Below are positions 18,928 to 29,186 of a stretch of DNA of 64,000 bases, one piece after another. A program made the position numbers and the translations under genes. Source of the stretch: Desulfuromonadales bacterium (lineage in GTDB: Bacteria > Desulfobacterota > Desulfuromonadia > Geobacterales > Pseudopelobacteraceae). Under the pieces are notes generated by a model. The model searched no databases, was not told the origin of the DNA, and saw only the letters and a program-made list of their open reading frames with translations. The DNA is taken from positions 62,001-126,000 of the forward strand of contig DUZX01000003.1 of assembly GCA_013349325.1 (NCBI GenBank), given 5' to 3'. How positions within the stretch are numbered: position 1 is the first letter of the stretch; every line of letters begins with the position of its first letter.

Positions 18928-21900
18928 ATGCCTCTTCGAATCTATACCAGTAACCGCATGGAAAACCTGGTCGCGGCTCTGGCCGGGGTTGTTGCCGAAC
19001 CGCTGGCATCTCCCTTTACGCCTGAAGTGATCGTGGTGCAGAGCAAGGGGATGCAGCGCTGGCTGTCGATGGAGCTGGCCACAAAGCTCGGCATCTGGGC
19101 CAACTGCACGTATCCCTTTCCGAATGCGATGGTCTGGGATGTTTTTCGGCTCGCATTCAAGGAGCTTCCGGATCTCTCGGTTTTTTCTCCGGAAGTTATG
19201 ACCTGGAAAATTATGGCGGCCTTGCCGGCATATCTGAACAACGAGGAGTTCGCGCCGCTGAAGTTTTATCTTGAAGCGGATAGTGATGGCCTCAAACGTT
19301 TTCAGTTGGCAGGTAAGATCGCAGATTCCTTCGACCAGTACACACTCTTTCGCCCTGAGATGATCTGTGAATGGGATCAGGGGGGCGGGGCGGACTGGCA
19401 GGCTGTTCTCTGGCGACATCTGACCTCGTCTGACACCGGACAGCATCGCGCCCGGCTCAAGCAGGATTTCCCGGCTGCTCTTGCCGGATTCCAGGCGGGG
19501 CCTGTCAATCTGCCGGAACGGATTACGGTCTTCGGCATCTCCTATCTGCCCGGCTACCATCTGGATATCCTCACCGAAATAGCACGCACTACAGACGTGA
19601 ACCTGTTTCTGCTGAGCCCGTGCCGCGAATACTGGGGCGACATCGTCAGCGCCCGGGAAAAGCTGCGCCGGAACCTGGACGAGCGCACCTACCTGGAAGA
19701 GGGCAACCCGCTTCTGGCTTCACTCGGCAAGCTTGCGCGGGATTTTTCAAACATGGTCATCAACAGCAGCGGCGACCTGGTTGCTGACCTGGACCTGTAC
19801 GCAGACCCGGAAGCGGGGGAATCAGGAAACCTGCTCACATCGATCCAGTCCGATATCCTCAACCTGCGCGGTGCCAATGAACAGCGGCCACACTGTCTGA
19901 TAGCCAGCGATGATCAATCGGTACAGATTCATTCCTGCCATAATCCGCTGCGGGAGATCGAGGTGCTCCACGACAACCTGCTGGCGCTTCTGGAGCGCGA
20001 CAGAGAGCTGGCTCCGCGCGATATCGTCGTTATGACTCCCGATATCGAGAACTACGCCCCCTACATCTCGATGGTATTTGAAGGCTGCCAGGATCCGGCC
20101 GGAAAAATCCCATATTCGATCGCCGACCGTAACCTCGCCCGAGAGGGAACCGTTGCGGCGGTGCTTCTGAAATTGCTTGCCATTCCGGGCAGCCGGCTGA
20201 CAGCTGCCAGCGTCTTTGACATTCTGGAATCGCAGCCTGTCAGCAGGCGTTTTGGTCTCGATGCAGCGGAACTTGAAACAGTTCGCAGCTGGATCGAAGA
20301 GACGCGCATCAGGTGGGGGGCTGACGAAAAACATCGGGTTGATTGTGGTCTCCCTTCCTATCGTGAAAACAGCTGGGGGGCCGGACTTGACCGCTTGCTG
20401 CTCGGTTTTGCCATGCCGGAAGAGGGGGAAAAGCTCTTCAACGGCCTGCTCCCGTTTGACGAGATGGAGGGGAGCGTTACGCAGACGCTCGGAACGTTTT
20501 CCGATTTTGTCCGCAATATTATGCGCGTGAAAGATGAGCTGGCCCATTCCCGGACAGTGGGAGAGTGGCGCACGGTGATCCGTGCCCTGATGGCCGATTT
20601 TATCACGACGGACGACGACTCGGCCTTTGAGCTGGCAACGGTCGTTGAGGTGGTGGAGGCGCTTGATACGGTGGCCGGCAAAGCACAATTTTACGAAAAC
20701 GTCTCTCTCGTGCTGGTCCGCAGCTGGCTTTCTGCGCGTCTTGATGCCGAACAGAAGGGTTTCGGGTTCATGACCGGCGGAGTTACCTTCTGCGCCATGC
20801 TCCCGATGCGCAGCATCCCGTTTCGTGTGGTGGCGCTGATCGGCATGAACGATAACGCGTTTCCCCGGCAGAGCCGCCCGCCCGGTTTCGATCTGATCGC
20901 CCGCAACCCGCGCCCTGGAGACCGCTCACTGCGTGACGAGGATCGCTACCTGTTTCTGGAATCGCTGCTGTCGGCCAGAGACTATTTCTACATCAGTTAC
21001 GTCGGCCAGAGCATCAAGGATAACAGTGTCATTCCCCCTTCGGTGCTGGTCAGTGAATTCCTCGACTGTGTCGAGCGCAGCTTTTCCGTCGATGGGTCCG
21101 GCGTGGAAGAGCGGCTTGTGACCAGGCATCGTCTGCAGGCTTTCAGCAGAAGCTATTTTAGCGGTGATTCACGCTATTTCAGCTATTCACGTGAGAACTG
21201 TACGGCGCTGCAGGAAGCCATGCAGGGGCGTCAGTTGCAGCCACCGTTTATTGCGATACCGTTGAATGAGCCAGCGCCGGAGCTACGTGACGTCAGCCTG
21301 ATGCAGCTGATCCGTTTTTATGCGAATCCGGCCCGGTATATCCTTGAAAACAGGCTTCAGATCAGGCTCGAAGAGCTTTCAATACCGCTGGATGAGCGTG
21401 AGCCGTTTGCGGTTGAAGGGCTTGATGCGTATAGCCTGAATCAGGAGCTGTTGGAACGTCGCTTACGGGGAGCGAACGACGTCGATTTTCGTGCGATTGC
21501 GCAGTGCCGGGGTCTGCTACCGCCAGCCCGGCATGGAGAGGCGCTTTTTGCGGCGGCTGTCACGGAAGTCGATGGGCTGGTTGCCAGGGTACTCAAGGAA
21601 ACAAACGGTCTCCCGTCACGAGAGCCGTTCATTTTTGATCAGTCGGTGGGGGAATTCAGGCTGTCCGGCCAACTGGACGGTATCTGGCTGGATAAAAAGA
21701 TACTCTGTCGCTCTGCGCAGCTGAAGGCAAAAGACGAAATTCGCTGCTGGATCGAACACCTGGCACTGAACGCGTGTGCGCCGGATGAGTACCCACGCGA
21801 GAGCCGTCTGATCATGAAGGGGAGCTCCGTGAGTTACAAGCCCGTAGACAACGCCGCTGACATCTTGGCGACGCTTCTCTCCCGCTACTGGCAGGGGCTG

Positions 21901-22137
21901 CAGATGCCGCTCCGCTTTTTTCCGGCCACCTCCCTGGAATTTGTCGTGAGCAACGGCAATCTCGAAAAAGCGCGTAAAAAGTGGGCCAGCGGTTATAAGT
22001 ACAACGGCGAGCAAGAGGACCCGTATTTACGGCTCTGTTTCGGTGGGGAAGATGATCCGCTCACGGCTGATTTTGAACAGATTGCCGTGGAACTGCTGGC
22101 GCCACTTATTGCGTACCGGGTAAAGGAGACGGCATGA
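18928..22137 (+). CDS. recC: Exodeoxyribonuclease V gamma subunit RecC
   Basis: 1069 residues from ATG 18928, preceded by AGGA at 7 nt. The frame is open to GTG 18883, but that lies in the repeat and lacks a ribosome site. RecC is the inactive-helicase/nuclease scaffold of RecBCD that recognises Chi and splits the DNA strands. The start 'MPLRIYTSNRMENL' and the early 'VVQSKGMQRWLSMELA' are typical of RecC N-termini, and the length is close to the E. coli protein (about 1120). The stop overlaps the recB start (ATGA), indicating translational coupling within recC-recB-recD. No Walker motif is visible, as expected. Confidence 0.92.
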   Translation: MPLRIYTSNRMENLVAALAGVVAEPLASPFTPEVIVVQSKGMQRWLSMELATKLGIWANCTYPFPNAMVWDVFRLAFKELPDLSVFSPEVMTWKIMAALPAYLNNEEFAPLKFYLEADSDGLKRFQLAGKIADSFDQYTLFRPEMICEWDQGGGADWQAVLWRHLTSSDTGQHRARLKQDFPAALAGFQAGPVNLPERITVFGISYLPGYHLDILTEIARTTDVNLFLLSPCREYWGDIVSAREKLRRNLDERTYLEEGNPLLASLGKLARDFSNMVINSSGDLVADLDLYADPEAGESGNLLTSIQSDILNLRGANEQRPHCLIASDDQSVQIHSCHNPLREIEVLHDNLLALLERDRELAPRDIVVMTPDIENYAPYISMVFEGCQDPAGKIPYSIADRNLAREGTVAAVLLKLLAIPGSRLTAASVFDILESQPVSRRFGLDAAELETVRSWIEETRIRWGADEKHRVDCGLPSYRENSWGAGLDRLLLGFAMPEEGEKLFNGLLPFDEMEGSVTQTLGTFSDFVRNIMRVKDELAHSRTVGEWRTVIRALMADFITTDDDSAFELATVVEVVEALDTVAGKAQFYENVSLVLVRSWLSARLDAEQKGFGFMTGGVTFCAMLPMRSIPFRVVALIGMNDNAFPRQSRPPGFDLIARNPRPGDRSLRDEDRYLFLESLLSARDYFYISYVGQSIKDNSVIPPSVLVSEFLDCVERSFSVDGSGVEERLVTRHRLQAFSRSYFSGDSRYFSYSRENCTALQEAMQGRQLQPPFIAIPLNEPAPELRDVSLMQLIRFYANPARYILENRLQIRLEELSIPLDEREPFAVEGLDAYSLNQELLERRLRGANDVDFRAIAQCRGLLPPARHGEALFAAAVTEVDGLVARVLKETNGLPSREPFIFDQSVGEFRLSGQLDGIWLDKKILCRSAQLKAKDEIRCWIEHLALNACAPDEYPRESRLIMKGSSVSYKPVDNAADILATLLSRYWQGLQMPLRFFPATSLEFVVSNGNLEKARKKWASGYKYNGEQEDPYLRLCFGGEDDPLTADFEQIAVELLAPLIAYRVKETA

Positions 22138-25100
22138 ACGAACTGGAGCATCTGTCCGTTGATCTGACCGGCCGCAATCTGATCGAAGCCAGTGCCGGCA
22201 CCGGAAAAACCTACGCCATTGCCTGCTTGTATCTGCGTCTGCTGGTAGAACGCAATCTTTCGCCGGAACAGATCCTGGTGGTGACCTATACCGAGGCGGC
22301 CACCGAAGAGCTGCGCGGGCGGATCCGCAGTCGTATCCGTGAGGCGCTGGATGTCTTTGAGGGGGGCGAGCCCAAGGACGCCTTTATTTCGGGGCTGGTG
22401 ACCAATATCAACGGCACAGGTCCTGATCGAGCAGAAGCGCAGGATCGACTAGAGCGGGCGCTGACATCGTTTGATCTCGCGTCGATATTTACCATTCATG
22501 GTTTTTGCCTGCGAGCGCTACAGGATAACGCTTTTGAAAGTGGTTTTCTCTCCGACACGGAGTTGGTCACCGACCAGTCCGCCCTGATTCAGGAGGTCGT
22601 GGACGATTTCTGGCGCAGGCACTTCTTTGCCGAATACGCACCACTGCTCGGCTATGCCCTGCGCCACAAACTGACACCCGACTACATGACCGGCTTTCTC
22701 AAGGGGATGCTCGGAAACCCGAAGCTGCAGATTCTGCCTGATTTCGACCTTGATCAGCTCACGACGCTCGGGCAGGAGTGTCAGCGGGCTTTCGAAGCCG
22801 TGAAATCGATGTGGCAGGAGCGTAGCGCAGAGATCAGGGATCTTATCGTCAACAATAAGGGGCTCTCCCGCAGTCTGGACTATTACAAACCGGAAAAGCT
22901 TCCCGATCTCTTTGCTGCGATGGAGAGCTATTGTGCCGTCGGGAATCCCTATGACCTCTTCGCAGAGTTTGAAAAACTCACCGCTTCCGGCATTCTGGCC
23001 GGCAAGAAGCCTACCGGGGAGGCTCTCCGTGACCCGTTCTTTGATCTCTGTGAAATAATGCAACAGCTGGTAGTCAGACGCTTCCTGGCGTTTCGCTCCG
23101 AGCTGATCGCCTTTGCCCGCACGCGAATGGCGTCCCGCAAGCGTGAGCTCAACATCCGCTTCTTTGACGATCTGTTGACTGACCTGTACGCTGCCCTGTA
23201 CGGGGCGCGTGGCGATGAGCTGGCGGCCAGTCTCAGCCAAAAATACCGGGCGGCGTTGATCGATGAGTTTCAGGACACCGATCCGGTGCAGTACGACATT
23301 TTCCGCCAAATATATGCAGACCCGGCCTGCCCGCTGTTTCTGATCGGTGACCCGAAACAGGCCATCTACAGTTTCCGCGGGGCGGATATTTTTGCCTACC
23401 TGCAGGCCGCTGCCGGTGTGGACGACCCCACGCGGAGTTTTACACTCACCGATAACTGGCGCTCAACGCCGGGACTTCTGAGCGCTTTCAATACACTCTT
23501 CAGAGATGATATCGCTCCCTTTGTATTCAATCACATAACCTATCACCAGGTTACATCCGGCAAGGGTGACGGCTATGACCCTTTGTCCCTGAAAGATGCC
23601 GATGACGCTCCGCTGCAGGTTTGGTACCTGCCGGCCGGCTTGGACGGCAAGGATAGTAACGTCGGTCGGGCCAACCGGGAGATACCGATAGCCGTTGCTG
23701 CCGAGATAGCCCGTTTGCTGGAGGATGGCCGGGAGGGAAGGGCGCATATTGATGATCGCCCGCTGGCTCCCGAAGATATCGCCGTCATCGTCCGGAGCCA
23801 TCGCCAGGCCGCTTCGATCCAGGATGCCCTGCGCAAGCTTGGGATACCGAGCGTTATGCGAAGCGATAAGAGTATTTTTAGCACGGACGAAGCCCGTGAA
23901 GTCTGTACGCTGCTGGCTGCCCTGGCCGACCCCGGTAGTGAAACGCGAATCAGGGCGGCGCTTGTCACCCGTCTCCTCGGTCTGAGCGGGAATGATATCG
24001 CCACCCTTCTGGACGATGAGCCGCTCTGGGAAGAGTGGCTGATAAAATTCCGCGACTATCATCACATCTGGCTGGAGCATGGCTTTATGGTCATGGTGCA
24101 GACGCTGCTTGCGCGTGAAGGGGTGCGCGGCCGTCTCCTGCGGCATCCGGATGGAGAACGTGCTCTGACAAATGTGTTGCACTGCTGCGAGATTCTTCAC
24201 GCTGCCTGTCACGCGCGGGGATTGGGGGCTGCGGGTGTCGTAACCTGGTTCAGTGAACGCGTCAGCGGAGAAGAAGCTGCCGACGAATATCAGATCCGGC
24301 TGGAAACGGATGAAAAGGCGGTCAAGATACTGACCGTTCATGTCAGCAAAGGGCTGGAATTTCCGATCGTATTTTGCCCTTACCTCTGGGTGGGGGTACG
24401 GTCCGATGACGAGATCGTGACTTTTCATGATGAGAATCGAACGCTTATCAAGGATTTCGGCTCTGTCGACAAGAAGAACCACGCGCTTATCGCCCGGAAA
24501 GAAGCGCTGGCCGAGAACCTGCGGCTGCTCTATGTCGCCCTGACCAGAGCCAAGCTGCGCTGTTACCTGGTGGCCGGGAAGATCACGGACAGTACCGGCA
24601 GAAACAGGCCGGAGACGTCAGCACTGGCCTATCTGTTCCACGCTTCGAAAGAGGTGCGGGGAGCCGATGATCTGGTCGCTGCGCTGGCTCAAGAGGTCAA
24701 GAAACTGCCGGCAGAAACGATGGTGGCTCAGCTGCAGGAGCTGGCGGCGCGCGACGAGGGTACCATCAGCGTCTCGGCGATGCCTGCGGAAGAGGATGCG
24801 CCGCACTATCTGCCGATGTATGCCGACGGAGCGCAGCTTGCCTGTAGAACCTTCAGTGGTTCCATTGATCGCAGCTGGCGGATTTCAAGCTTCACGTCCT
24901 TTGCTGCTCATGACACTGCCACCGTGGAGTTGCCGGACCGTGACGAAGCCGACTCCGGTGAGAGTGCTCTCGCAGCGGCTGCAGCTGATCAGACGTCACA
25001 GGTGAAGAGTATCTTTACCTTTCCGCGCGGAGCACACGCCGGTATCTTCCTGCACGAGCTCTTCGAGAAACTCGACTTTACGGATATGTCATCAGCTGAA

Positions 25101-25754
25101 AACAGAAAGCTGCTGACTATCTGCTTGCAAAAGCATGGCTTTAACACGGAATGGCACCCGCACATCACGGCCATGGTTGAGAATGTTGTTACGACGCGAT
25201 TGGCAGCGCCGGAAGGCTCTTTTTCCCTGTCAGAGCTGAAAAAGGGGAGCTGGATTACGGAGCTGGAATTTTTCTTTCCGCTTAGATTCATCACCTCCGC
25301 CACGCTACAGGATACCTTTCGCTGCTGGAGCGGTCAGCATACAACGGTGGATCTGATGGCTCTCAGCCGGGCTCTGAAATTCAAACCGGCTGAGGGGATG
25401 GTCAGGGGTTTTATTGATATGGTCTTTGAGCAGAATGGCAGATTCTATCTGGCGGACTGGAAATCGAATCACCTCGGGTACCGGATTGAAGAGTATGGCA
25501 GGGATCAGCTCAGAGCGGCCATGGTGAAAAAACTGTATTCGCTTCAGTATCTGCTCTATACCGTGGCGTTGAACCGATATCTCTCCCTGCGAATCAAAGG
25601 GTATGACTACACCAGGCACTTTGGCGGCGTGCTGTTCGTCTTTCTGCGCGGGGCCAATCAGAAGCGGGGTGAAGAATTCGGTTTTTTCCGGGACCTGCCA
25701 CCGCTGGAATTGATCAACGAATTGACGAATTGCCTGATTCAGGCCGGAGGGTAG
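22134..25754 (+). CDS. recB: Exodeoxyribonuclease V beta subunit RecB (helicase-nuclease)
   Basis: 1206 residues. UvrD/Rep-type superfamily 1 helicase with all motifs: Walker A 'ASAGTGKT' (about 20-27), Walker B 'LIDEFQDTDP' (about 375), motif III 'GDPKQAIYSFRGAD', 'TDNWRS', motif V 'VHVSKGLEFPIV' and motif VI 'LLYVALTRAK'. The C-terminal nuclease carries D1095 (RGFIDMVF), D1108 and K1110 (ADWKSN). This spacing equals that of E. coli D1067, D1080 and K1082, so the nuclease should be active. It resects double-strand breaks with RecC and RecD and loads RecA. It overlaps recC by 4 nt and lies 1 nt before the recD start. Confidence 0.95.
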   Translation: MNELEHLSVDLTGRNLIEASAGTGKTYAIACLYLRLLVERNLSPEQILVVTYTEAATEELRGRIRSRIREALDVFEGGEPKDAFISGLVTNINGTGPDRAEAQDRLERALTSFDLASIFTIHGFCLRALQDNAFESGFLSDTELVTDQSALIQEVVDDFWRRHFFAEYAPLLGYALRHKLTPDYMTGFLKGMLGNPKLQILPDFDLDQLTTLGQECQRAFEAVKSMWQERSAEIRDLIVNNKGLSRSLDYYKPEKLPDLFAAMESYCAVGNPYDLFAEFEKLTASGILAGKKPTGEALRDPFFDLCEIMQQLVVRRFLAFRSELIAFARTRMASRKRELNIRFFDDLLTDLYAALYGARGDELAASLSQKYRAALIDEFQDTDPVQYDIFRQIYADPACPLFLIGDPKQAIYSFRGADIFAYLQAAAGVDDPTRSFTLTDNWRSTPGLLSAFNTLFRDDIAPFVFNHITYHQVTSGKGDGYDPLSLKDADDAPLQVWYLPAGLDGKDSNVGRANREIPIAVAAEIARLLEDGREGRAHIDDRPLAPEDIAVIVRSHRQAASIQDALRKLGIPSVMRSDKSIFSTDEAREVCTLLAALADPGSETRIRAALVTRLLGLSGNDIATLLDDEPLWEEWLIKFRDYHHIWLEHGFMVMVQTLLAREGVRGRLLRHPDGERALTNVLHCCEILHAACHARGLGAAGVVTWFSERVSGEEAADEYQIRLETDEKAVKILTVHVSKGLEFPIVFCPYLWVGVRSDDEIVTFHDENRTLIKDFGSVDKKNHALIARKEALAENLRLLYVALTRAKLRCYLVAGKITDSTGRNRPETSALAYLFHASKEVRGADDLVAALAQEVKKLPAETMVAQLQELAARDEGTISVSAMPAEEDAPHYLPMYADGAQLACRTFSGSIDRSWRISSFTSFAAHDTATVELPDRDEADSGESALAAAAADQTSQVKSIFTFPRGAHAGIFLHELFEKLDFTDMSSAENRKLLTICLQKHGFNTEWHPHITAMVENVVTTRLAAPEGSFSLSELKKGSWITELEFFFPLRFITSATLQDTFRCWSGQHTTVDLMALSRALKFKPAEGMVRGFIDMVFEQNGRFYLADWKSNHLGYRIEEYGRDQLRAAMVKKLYSLQYLLYTVALNRYLSLRIKGYDYTRHFGGVLFVFLRGANQKRGEEFGFFRDLPPLELINELTNCLIQAGG

Positions 25755-25755
25755 C

Positions 25756-27579
25756 GTGGCGAAGATCTCGTATGAACTGACGGCGCTCGATCGCCATTTT
25801 GCCGCATTCATCAGGCGCGAAGCGGCTCATGCTCCGGCATGCCTGGAGCTGGTCGCTGCACTGGTGAGCCATGCTGTCGGGAATGGCAACATCTGTCTGA
25901 ATCTGTCTGAATGTGCCGCTGCCGAATTAACGCTGGATGATCATGATTATCAGTTACCTGAGTTGAAAGAGATGCTGGAACAGCTGGCTGCAAGCGGGGT
26001 TGTCGGGTTTCCGGGTGAGTTCAAGCCGCTGGTTCTGGATGCTGATGGCCGTCTGTATCTCTATCGTTATTGGAAATACGAGAGCGATCTGGCGCGTATT
26101 ATTCAGGATAAGAGCGCTATTCCCGTCTGCGATCTGGATGAAAATCTGCTTGCTCGCGCCGTGCGGCGGCTTTTTCCCGTTACTGCTGATGACGGGATCG
26201 ACTGGCAGCAGGTCGCCGCATTAGCCGCGCTGAAAAAAAAGTTCTGTGTGATTTCCGGAGGGCCGGGAACCGGTAAAACTTCGACGGTTGTAAAGATTCT
26301 GGCACTGCTGCTGGAACAGGCACCCGGAAGCAGGCTGCGCATCGCCCTGGCGGCCCCGACCGGTAAAGCGGCTGCACGGCTCAAAGAATCGATCCGCCGC
26401 ATGAAAGATGCCCTGGAGTGCAGTGCTGGCATCAAAGCTCAGATTCCTGAAGATGTTACGACCATCCACCGGCTTCTCGGTGTCCGTTCCGGCTCGGTTC
26501 GATTCCGGCATACTGCGGATAATCAGCTGCCGCATGATGTTGTCATCATCGATGAGGCGTCAATGGTGGCGCTGCCTCTGATGGCAAAGCTGGTTGTAGC
26601 GATCAGAAACGATGCACGCCTGATTTTGCTCGGAGACCGGGATCAACTCGCTTCGGTCGAAGCCGGAGCAGTGCTCGGAGATATCTGTGGCACCGGTCGC
26701 TCAACGCGGTATTCACAAGGCTTTGCAGACTTTGTTTCACGGGTGACCGGTTATACTGTTGCAGACAGAGCAGATTGTGGCGATAGCGGCCACCTTTCCG
26801 ATGCGCTGGTTGTGCTGCAGCGCACCTATCGCTTTGGCGCTGACAGCAGTATCGGGGCGATCTCCCGGGCGGTCAACGCAGGAGAGGGGCGACAGGCCTG
26901 TGCCATACTGAAAGATGAGAGCTGCAGCGGCAGCAGATGGCAGGTTATCCCCCGGCCGGACAGACTCAAAAATGCGCTGGCGGAAATAATTGTCACCGGG
27001 TATGGGCGCTATCTCTCTGCCGGGTCACCAGTCGAGGCGCTCAGGCTCTTCGACAGTTTCAGAATCCTCTGTGCCCTGCGTCAGGGGCCGTACGGTGTCT
27101 CCGGAATGAATGCGCTGGTTGAGGACGTGCTGGCTGCAAAGGGACTCATCGATCACCATACGCGCTGGTATCCGGGCAGGCCGGTTATGATCACGGTTAA
27201 TGACTATACGATGAAGCTTTTCAATGGTGACATCGGTATTGTCATGCCCGACCCTGAACATGACGATACGCCGCGCGTCTGGTTTCCCGCTGTAGAGGGG
27301 GGCGTGCGAAGCGTGTCGCCGGTTCGTGTGCCGGCGCATGAGACGGTCTACGCCATGACGGTGCATAAGAGCCAGGGATCAGAATTTGAACGGGTTCTGT
27401 TGCTCCTGCCGGATCACGATTCAGATGCATTGGCGCGGGAGTTGATCTATACCGGAATTACACGGGCGAAACAGGACGTGGAGGTCTGGGCGGATGAGGA
27501 GGTTTTTGTGGCGGCAGTGTCACGAAGAGTTGACCGGAAATCAGGACTTGCTGCTGCACTCTGGGGGGATGTGACATAG
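25756..27579 (+). CDS. recD: Exodeoxyribonuclease V alpha subunit RecD (5'-3' helicase)
   Basis: 607 residues, starting GTG 25756 one base after the recB stop, with GGAGGG (25746-25751) inside the end of recB. Superfamily 1B helicase: Walker A 'GGPGTGKTS' near residues 168-176, Walker B 'VVIIDEASMV', 'LLGDRDQLASVEAG', then the UvrD-like C-terminal 'TVHKSQGSEF' and 'YTGITRAK'. The length matches E. coli RecD (608). It completes the RecBCD enzyme. The neighbouring ptrA gene of enterobacteria is absent. Confidence 0.95.
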   Translation: MAKISYELTALDRHFAAFIRREAAHAPACLELVAALVSHAVGNGNICLNLSECAAAELTLDDHDYQLPELKEMLEQLAASGVVGFPGEFKPLVLDADGRLYLYRYWKYESDLARIIQDKSAIPVCDLDENLLARAVRRLFPVTADDGIDWQQVAALAALKKKFCVISGGPGTGKTSTVVKILALLLEQAPGSRLRIALAAPTGKAAARLKESIRRMKDALECSAGIKAQIPEDVTTIHRLLGVRSGSVRFRHTADNQLPHDVVIIDEASMVALPLMAKLVVAIRNDARLILLGDRDQLASVEAGAVLGDICGTGRSTRYSQGFADFVSRVTGYTVADRADCGDSGHLSDALVVLQRTYRFGADSSIGAISRAVNAGEGRQACAILKDESCSGSRWQVIPRPDRLKNALAEIIVTGYGRYLSAGSPVEALRLFDSFRILCALRQGPYGVSGMNALVEDVLAAKGLIDHHTRWYPGRPVMITVNDYTMKLFNGDIGIVMPDPEHDDTPRVWFPAVEGGVRSVSPVRVPAHETVYAMTVHKSQGSEFERVLLLLPDHDSDALARELIYTGITRAKQDVEVWADEEVFVAAVSRRVDRKSGLAAALWGDVT

Positions 27580-27621
27580 ATTTGCTACGTCACATCGTAC
27601 AATTACCGCTTGAAGCAGACG

Positions 27622-28302
27622 TTATTTCATCATCAGTCTGGTAACACCCATGACCAGACCGCTCTGCGGTCCGGCCAACAGCTGAACTCCCAGATGAAGG
27701 AATGGCGAGATGACATAGGTGAACATATTGGTGAAGAACACCAGCACGATAATGATAATCATGCCGTATGGTTCCAGCCGTGACAGAGCTGCCGCCTGAC
27801 GCGGTGGCAGCAGGCCGACCATAACGCGGCCGCCATCAAGTGGCGGCACCGGAATCATATTGAAAATTGCCAGCAACAGGTTGATGTATACGGAGAAGGC
27901 CAGCATCAGAACCAGCGGTTCGATCAGCATGGCAAGTGCAGAACCTGACACGGCCGGATTGCTGACGGATACCAGACCACGCAGCAGAAAAGCCGAGATG
28001 GTGGCCAGAATCATATTGGTAATCGGTCCGACGGCCGCAACCCAGATCATGTCGCGTTTGGGGTTGCGCAGATTTTCAAACACAACCGGCACCGGTTTGG
28101 CCCAGCCGATTCCGATAAAGAAAATCATCAGTGTACCAATTATATCAATATGTTTTATCGGATTAAGCGTCAGGCGGCCTAACATCCTGGCGGTTGGATC
28201 ACCAAAACGCCAGGCCATATATCCATGTGAAACTTCATGGCAGACAATAGCCAGCATGCCCGGCACCAACATTACAGAAAGTTTGAGGAAGAATCCTTCC
28301 AT
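27622..28302 (-). CDS. Site-2-protease family (M50) membrane peptidase
   Basis: 226 residues, on the opposite strand to recD. AAAGGAAA lies about 10 nt before the ATG. The zinc-binding HExxH motif is present as 'HEVSHGYMAWRFGD' in the first membrane helix, and the second active-site element appears as 'PPLDGGRVM' in a later helix. About four to five hydrophobic segments are seen. This short architecture without PDZ domains is the common rhomboid-length M50 family rather than RseP. Substrate is unknown. No operon partner: the next gene upstream on the strand is the decayed integrase. Confidence 0.88.
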   Translation of the reverse strand: MEGFFLKLSVMLVPGMLAIVCHEVSHGYMAWRFGDPTARMLGRLTLNPIKHIDIIGTLMIFFIGIGWAKPVPVVFENLRNPKRDMIWVAAVGPITNMILATISAFLLRGLVSVSNPAVSGSALAMLIEPLVLMLAFSVYINLLLAIFNMIPVPPLDGGRVMVGLLPPRQAAALSRLEPYGMIIIIVLVFFTNMFTYVISPFLHLGVQLLAGPQSGLVMGVTRLMMK

Positions 28303-28356
28303 GTTTGAAATTTCCTTTATATATTAAGCGCTTTCATTTTTATTGCGTTGTCAGCG

Positions 28357-28852
28357 TTAATCGCTTTGAAAGACGTAGCCGCAAGATTCGGCGTTTTCAG
28401 TAAACCGCTTGTGCAAAGATCCAAGAATATAAACTATGTCCTGTGGGCCGTCTACTATTTCCTTTATCCGGATACGGTCGCCCTTCAGGTCGATATCTTC
28501 CCATTTGATATTTCGAGCTTCATTCCAGCGCAGACCAGTTCTGGTCAAGATCCTTCACCCGATACGCACCAAAGAACGGCATTACGTATTTTAATAACCG
28601 GCGATGTTTCGCCTCATACGTCACCGCTGACAATTCTTTTTTACACATCAGCAGATAATCTTCGACTACATCATTTAGGCGGGGGTGAGTTGCTTTTTGA
28701 GGGGTTGTCTTATGCTTGCTCAATGCGTCCTGAAACTGTGACGCAGCTTCATAACTGGGGAACGCCTCTCGCTCTCGTTTACCTTTCCGACCGTCCGGAT
28801 AATGGTCTACTACGTACCAACCGGGGTGTGATCGGTGTGGACGTACACTCAT
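28357..28852 (-). pseudogene. Decayed tyrosine recombinase (phage-type integrase) remnant
   Basis: Two frames together resemble an integrase. The first (28852 to 28520) starts 'HPGWYVVDHYPDGRKGK' and contains a SAM-like core-binding domain ending 'GAYRVKDL'. The second frame (to 28357) continues with 'TRTGLRWNEARNIKWEDID', which holds the first catalytic Arg of the family. About 100 residues normally found between them are missing and the frame shifts at the junction. The stretch after the Arg box ends before the HxxR and Tyr boxes. It is therefore inactive, the result of an internal deletion plus C-terminal loss. Its start lies inside the 3' end of hicB. Confidence 0.8.
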
Positions 28853-29186
28853 GCATGCCCGTGGTCTGATCCTTCAGTACGTCCAACACCCATGCATTGA
28901 TACTCTTGCCGTGGGCGGCGGCTTGTGTAGCCAATCTCTCATGCAGATCAGGCGGCACCCTCAGATTGAACTTTCCTGAAAAATGCTTGCGTGGCTCAAT
29001 CCCTCGCGCTTGGCAAGCGTCCAGAAAGACCCGCAGAGAGATTTCACCCTCTTTACGCAGACCGGAAATATCTGATGCATAGAAATCAGCCCCGCCGTTA
29101 AGCCCTACGAACTCCCCGCGAAACATATCAATCTCTTCGTCGTATGCAACGACTGCATTATGTCCGTTAATTGTCATCGTGTTCAT
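28779..29186 (-). CDS. hicB: HicB-family antitoxin
   Basis: 135 residues. The N-terminal half matches the HicB partial RNase-H-like fold ('AVVAYDEEIDMFRGEFVGLNG', then 'EISLRVFLDACQARG'). Residues about 70-105 form a ribbon-helix-helix/HicB-type DNA-binding region ('FNLRVPPDLHERLATQAAAHGKSINAWV'). It overlaps hicA by 4 nt (ATGA), toxin first, as usual for hicAB. The last about 25 residues (after 'LKDQTTGM') run into the integrase remnant and look unlike the family, so the C-terminus may be a readthrough tail. It would neutralise HicA and autoregulate the operon. Confidence 0.8.
   Translation of the reverse strand: MNTMTINGHNAVVAYDEEIDMFRGEFVGLNGGADFYASDISGLRKEGEISLRVFLDACQARGIEPRKHFSGKFNLRVPPDLHERLATQAAAHGKSINAWVLDVLKDQTTGMHECTSTPITPRLVRSRPLSGRSER

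Noticed and set aside
23463-24482. 339-codon open frame antisense to recB
   Set aside because: It lies wholly inside the conserved helicase region of recB and has no recognisable motif or ribosome site.
28348-28869. 173-codon plus-strand open frame across the integrase remnant
   Set aside because: The minus strand has clear integrase homology; the plus frame has none.
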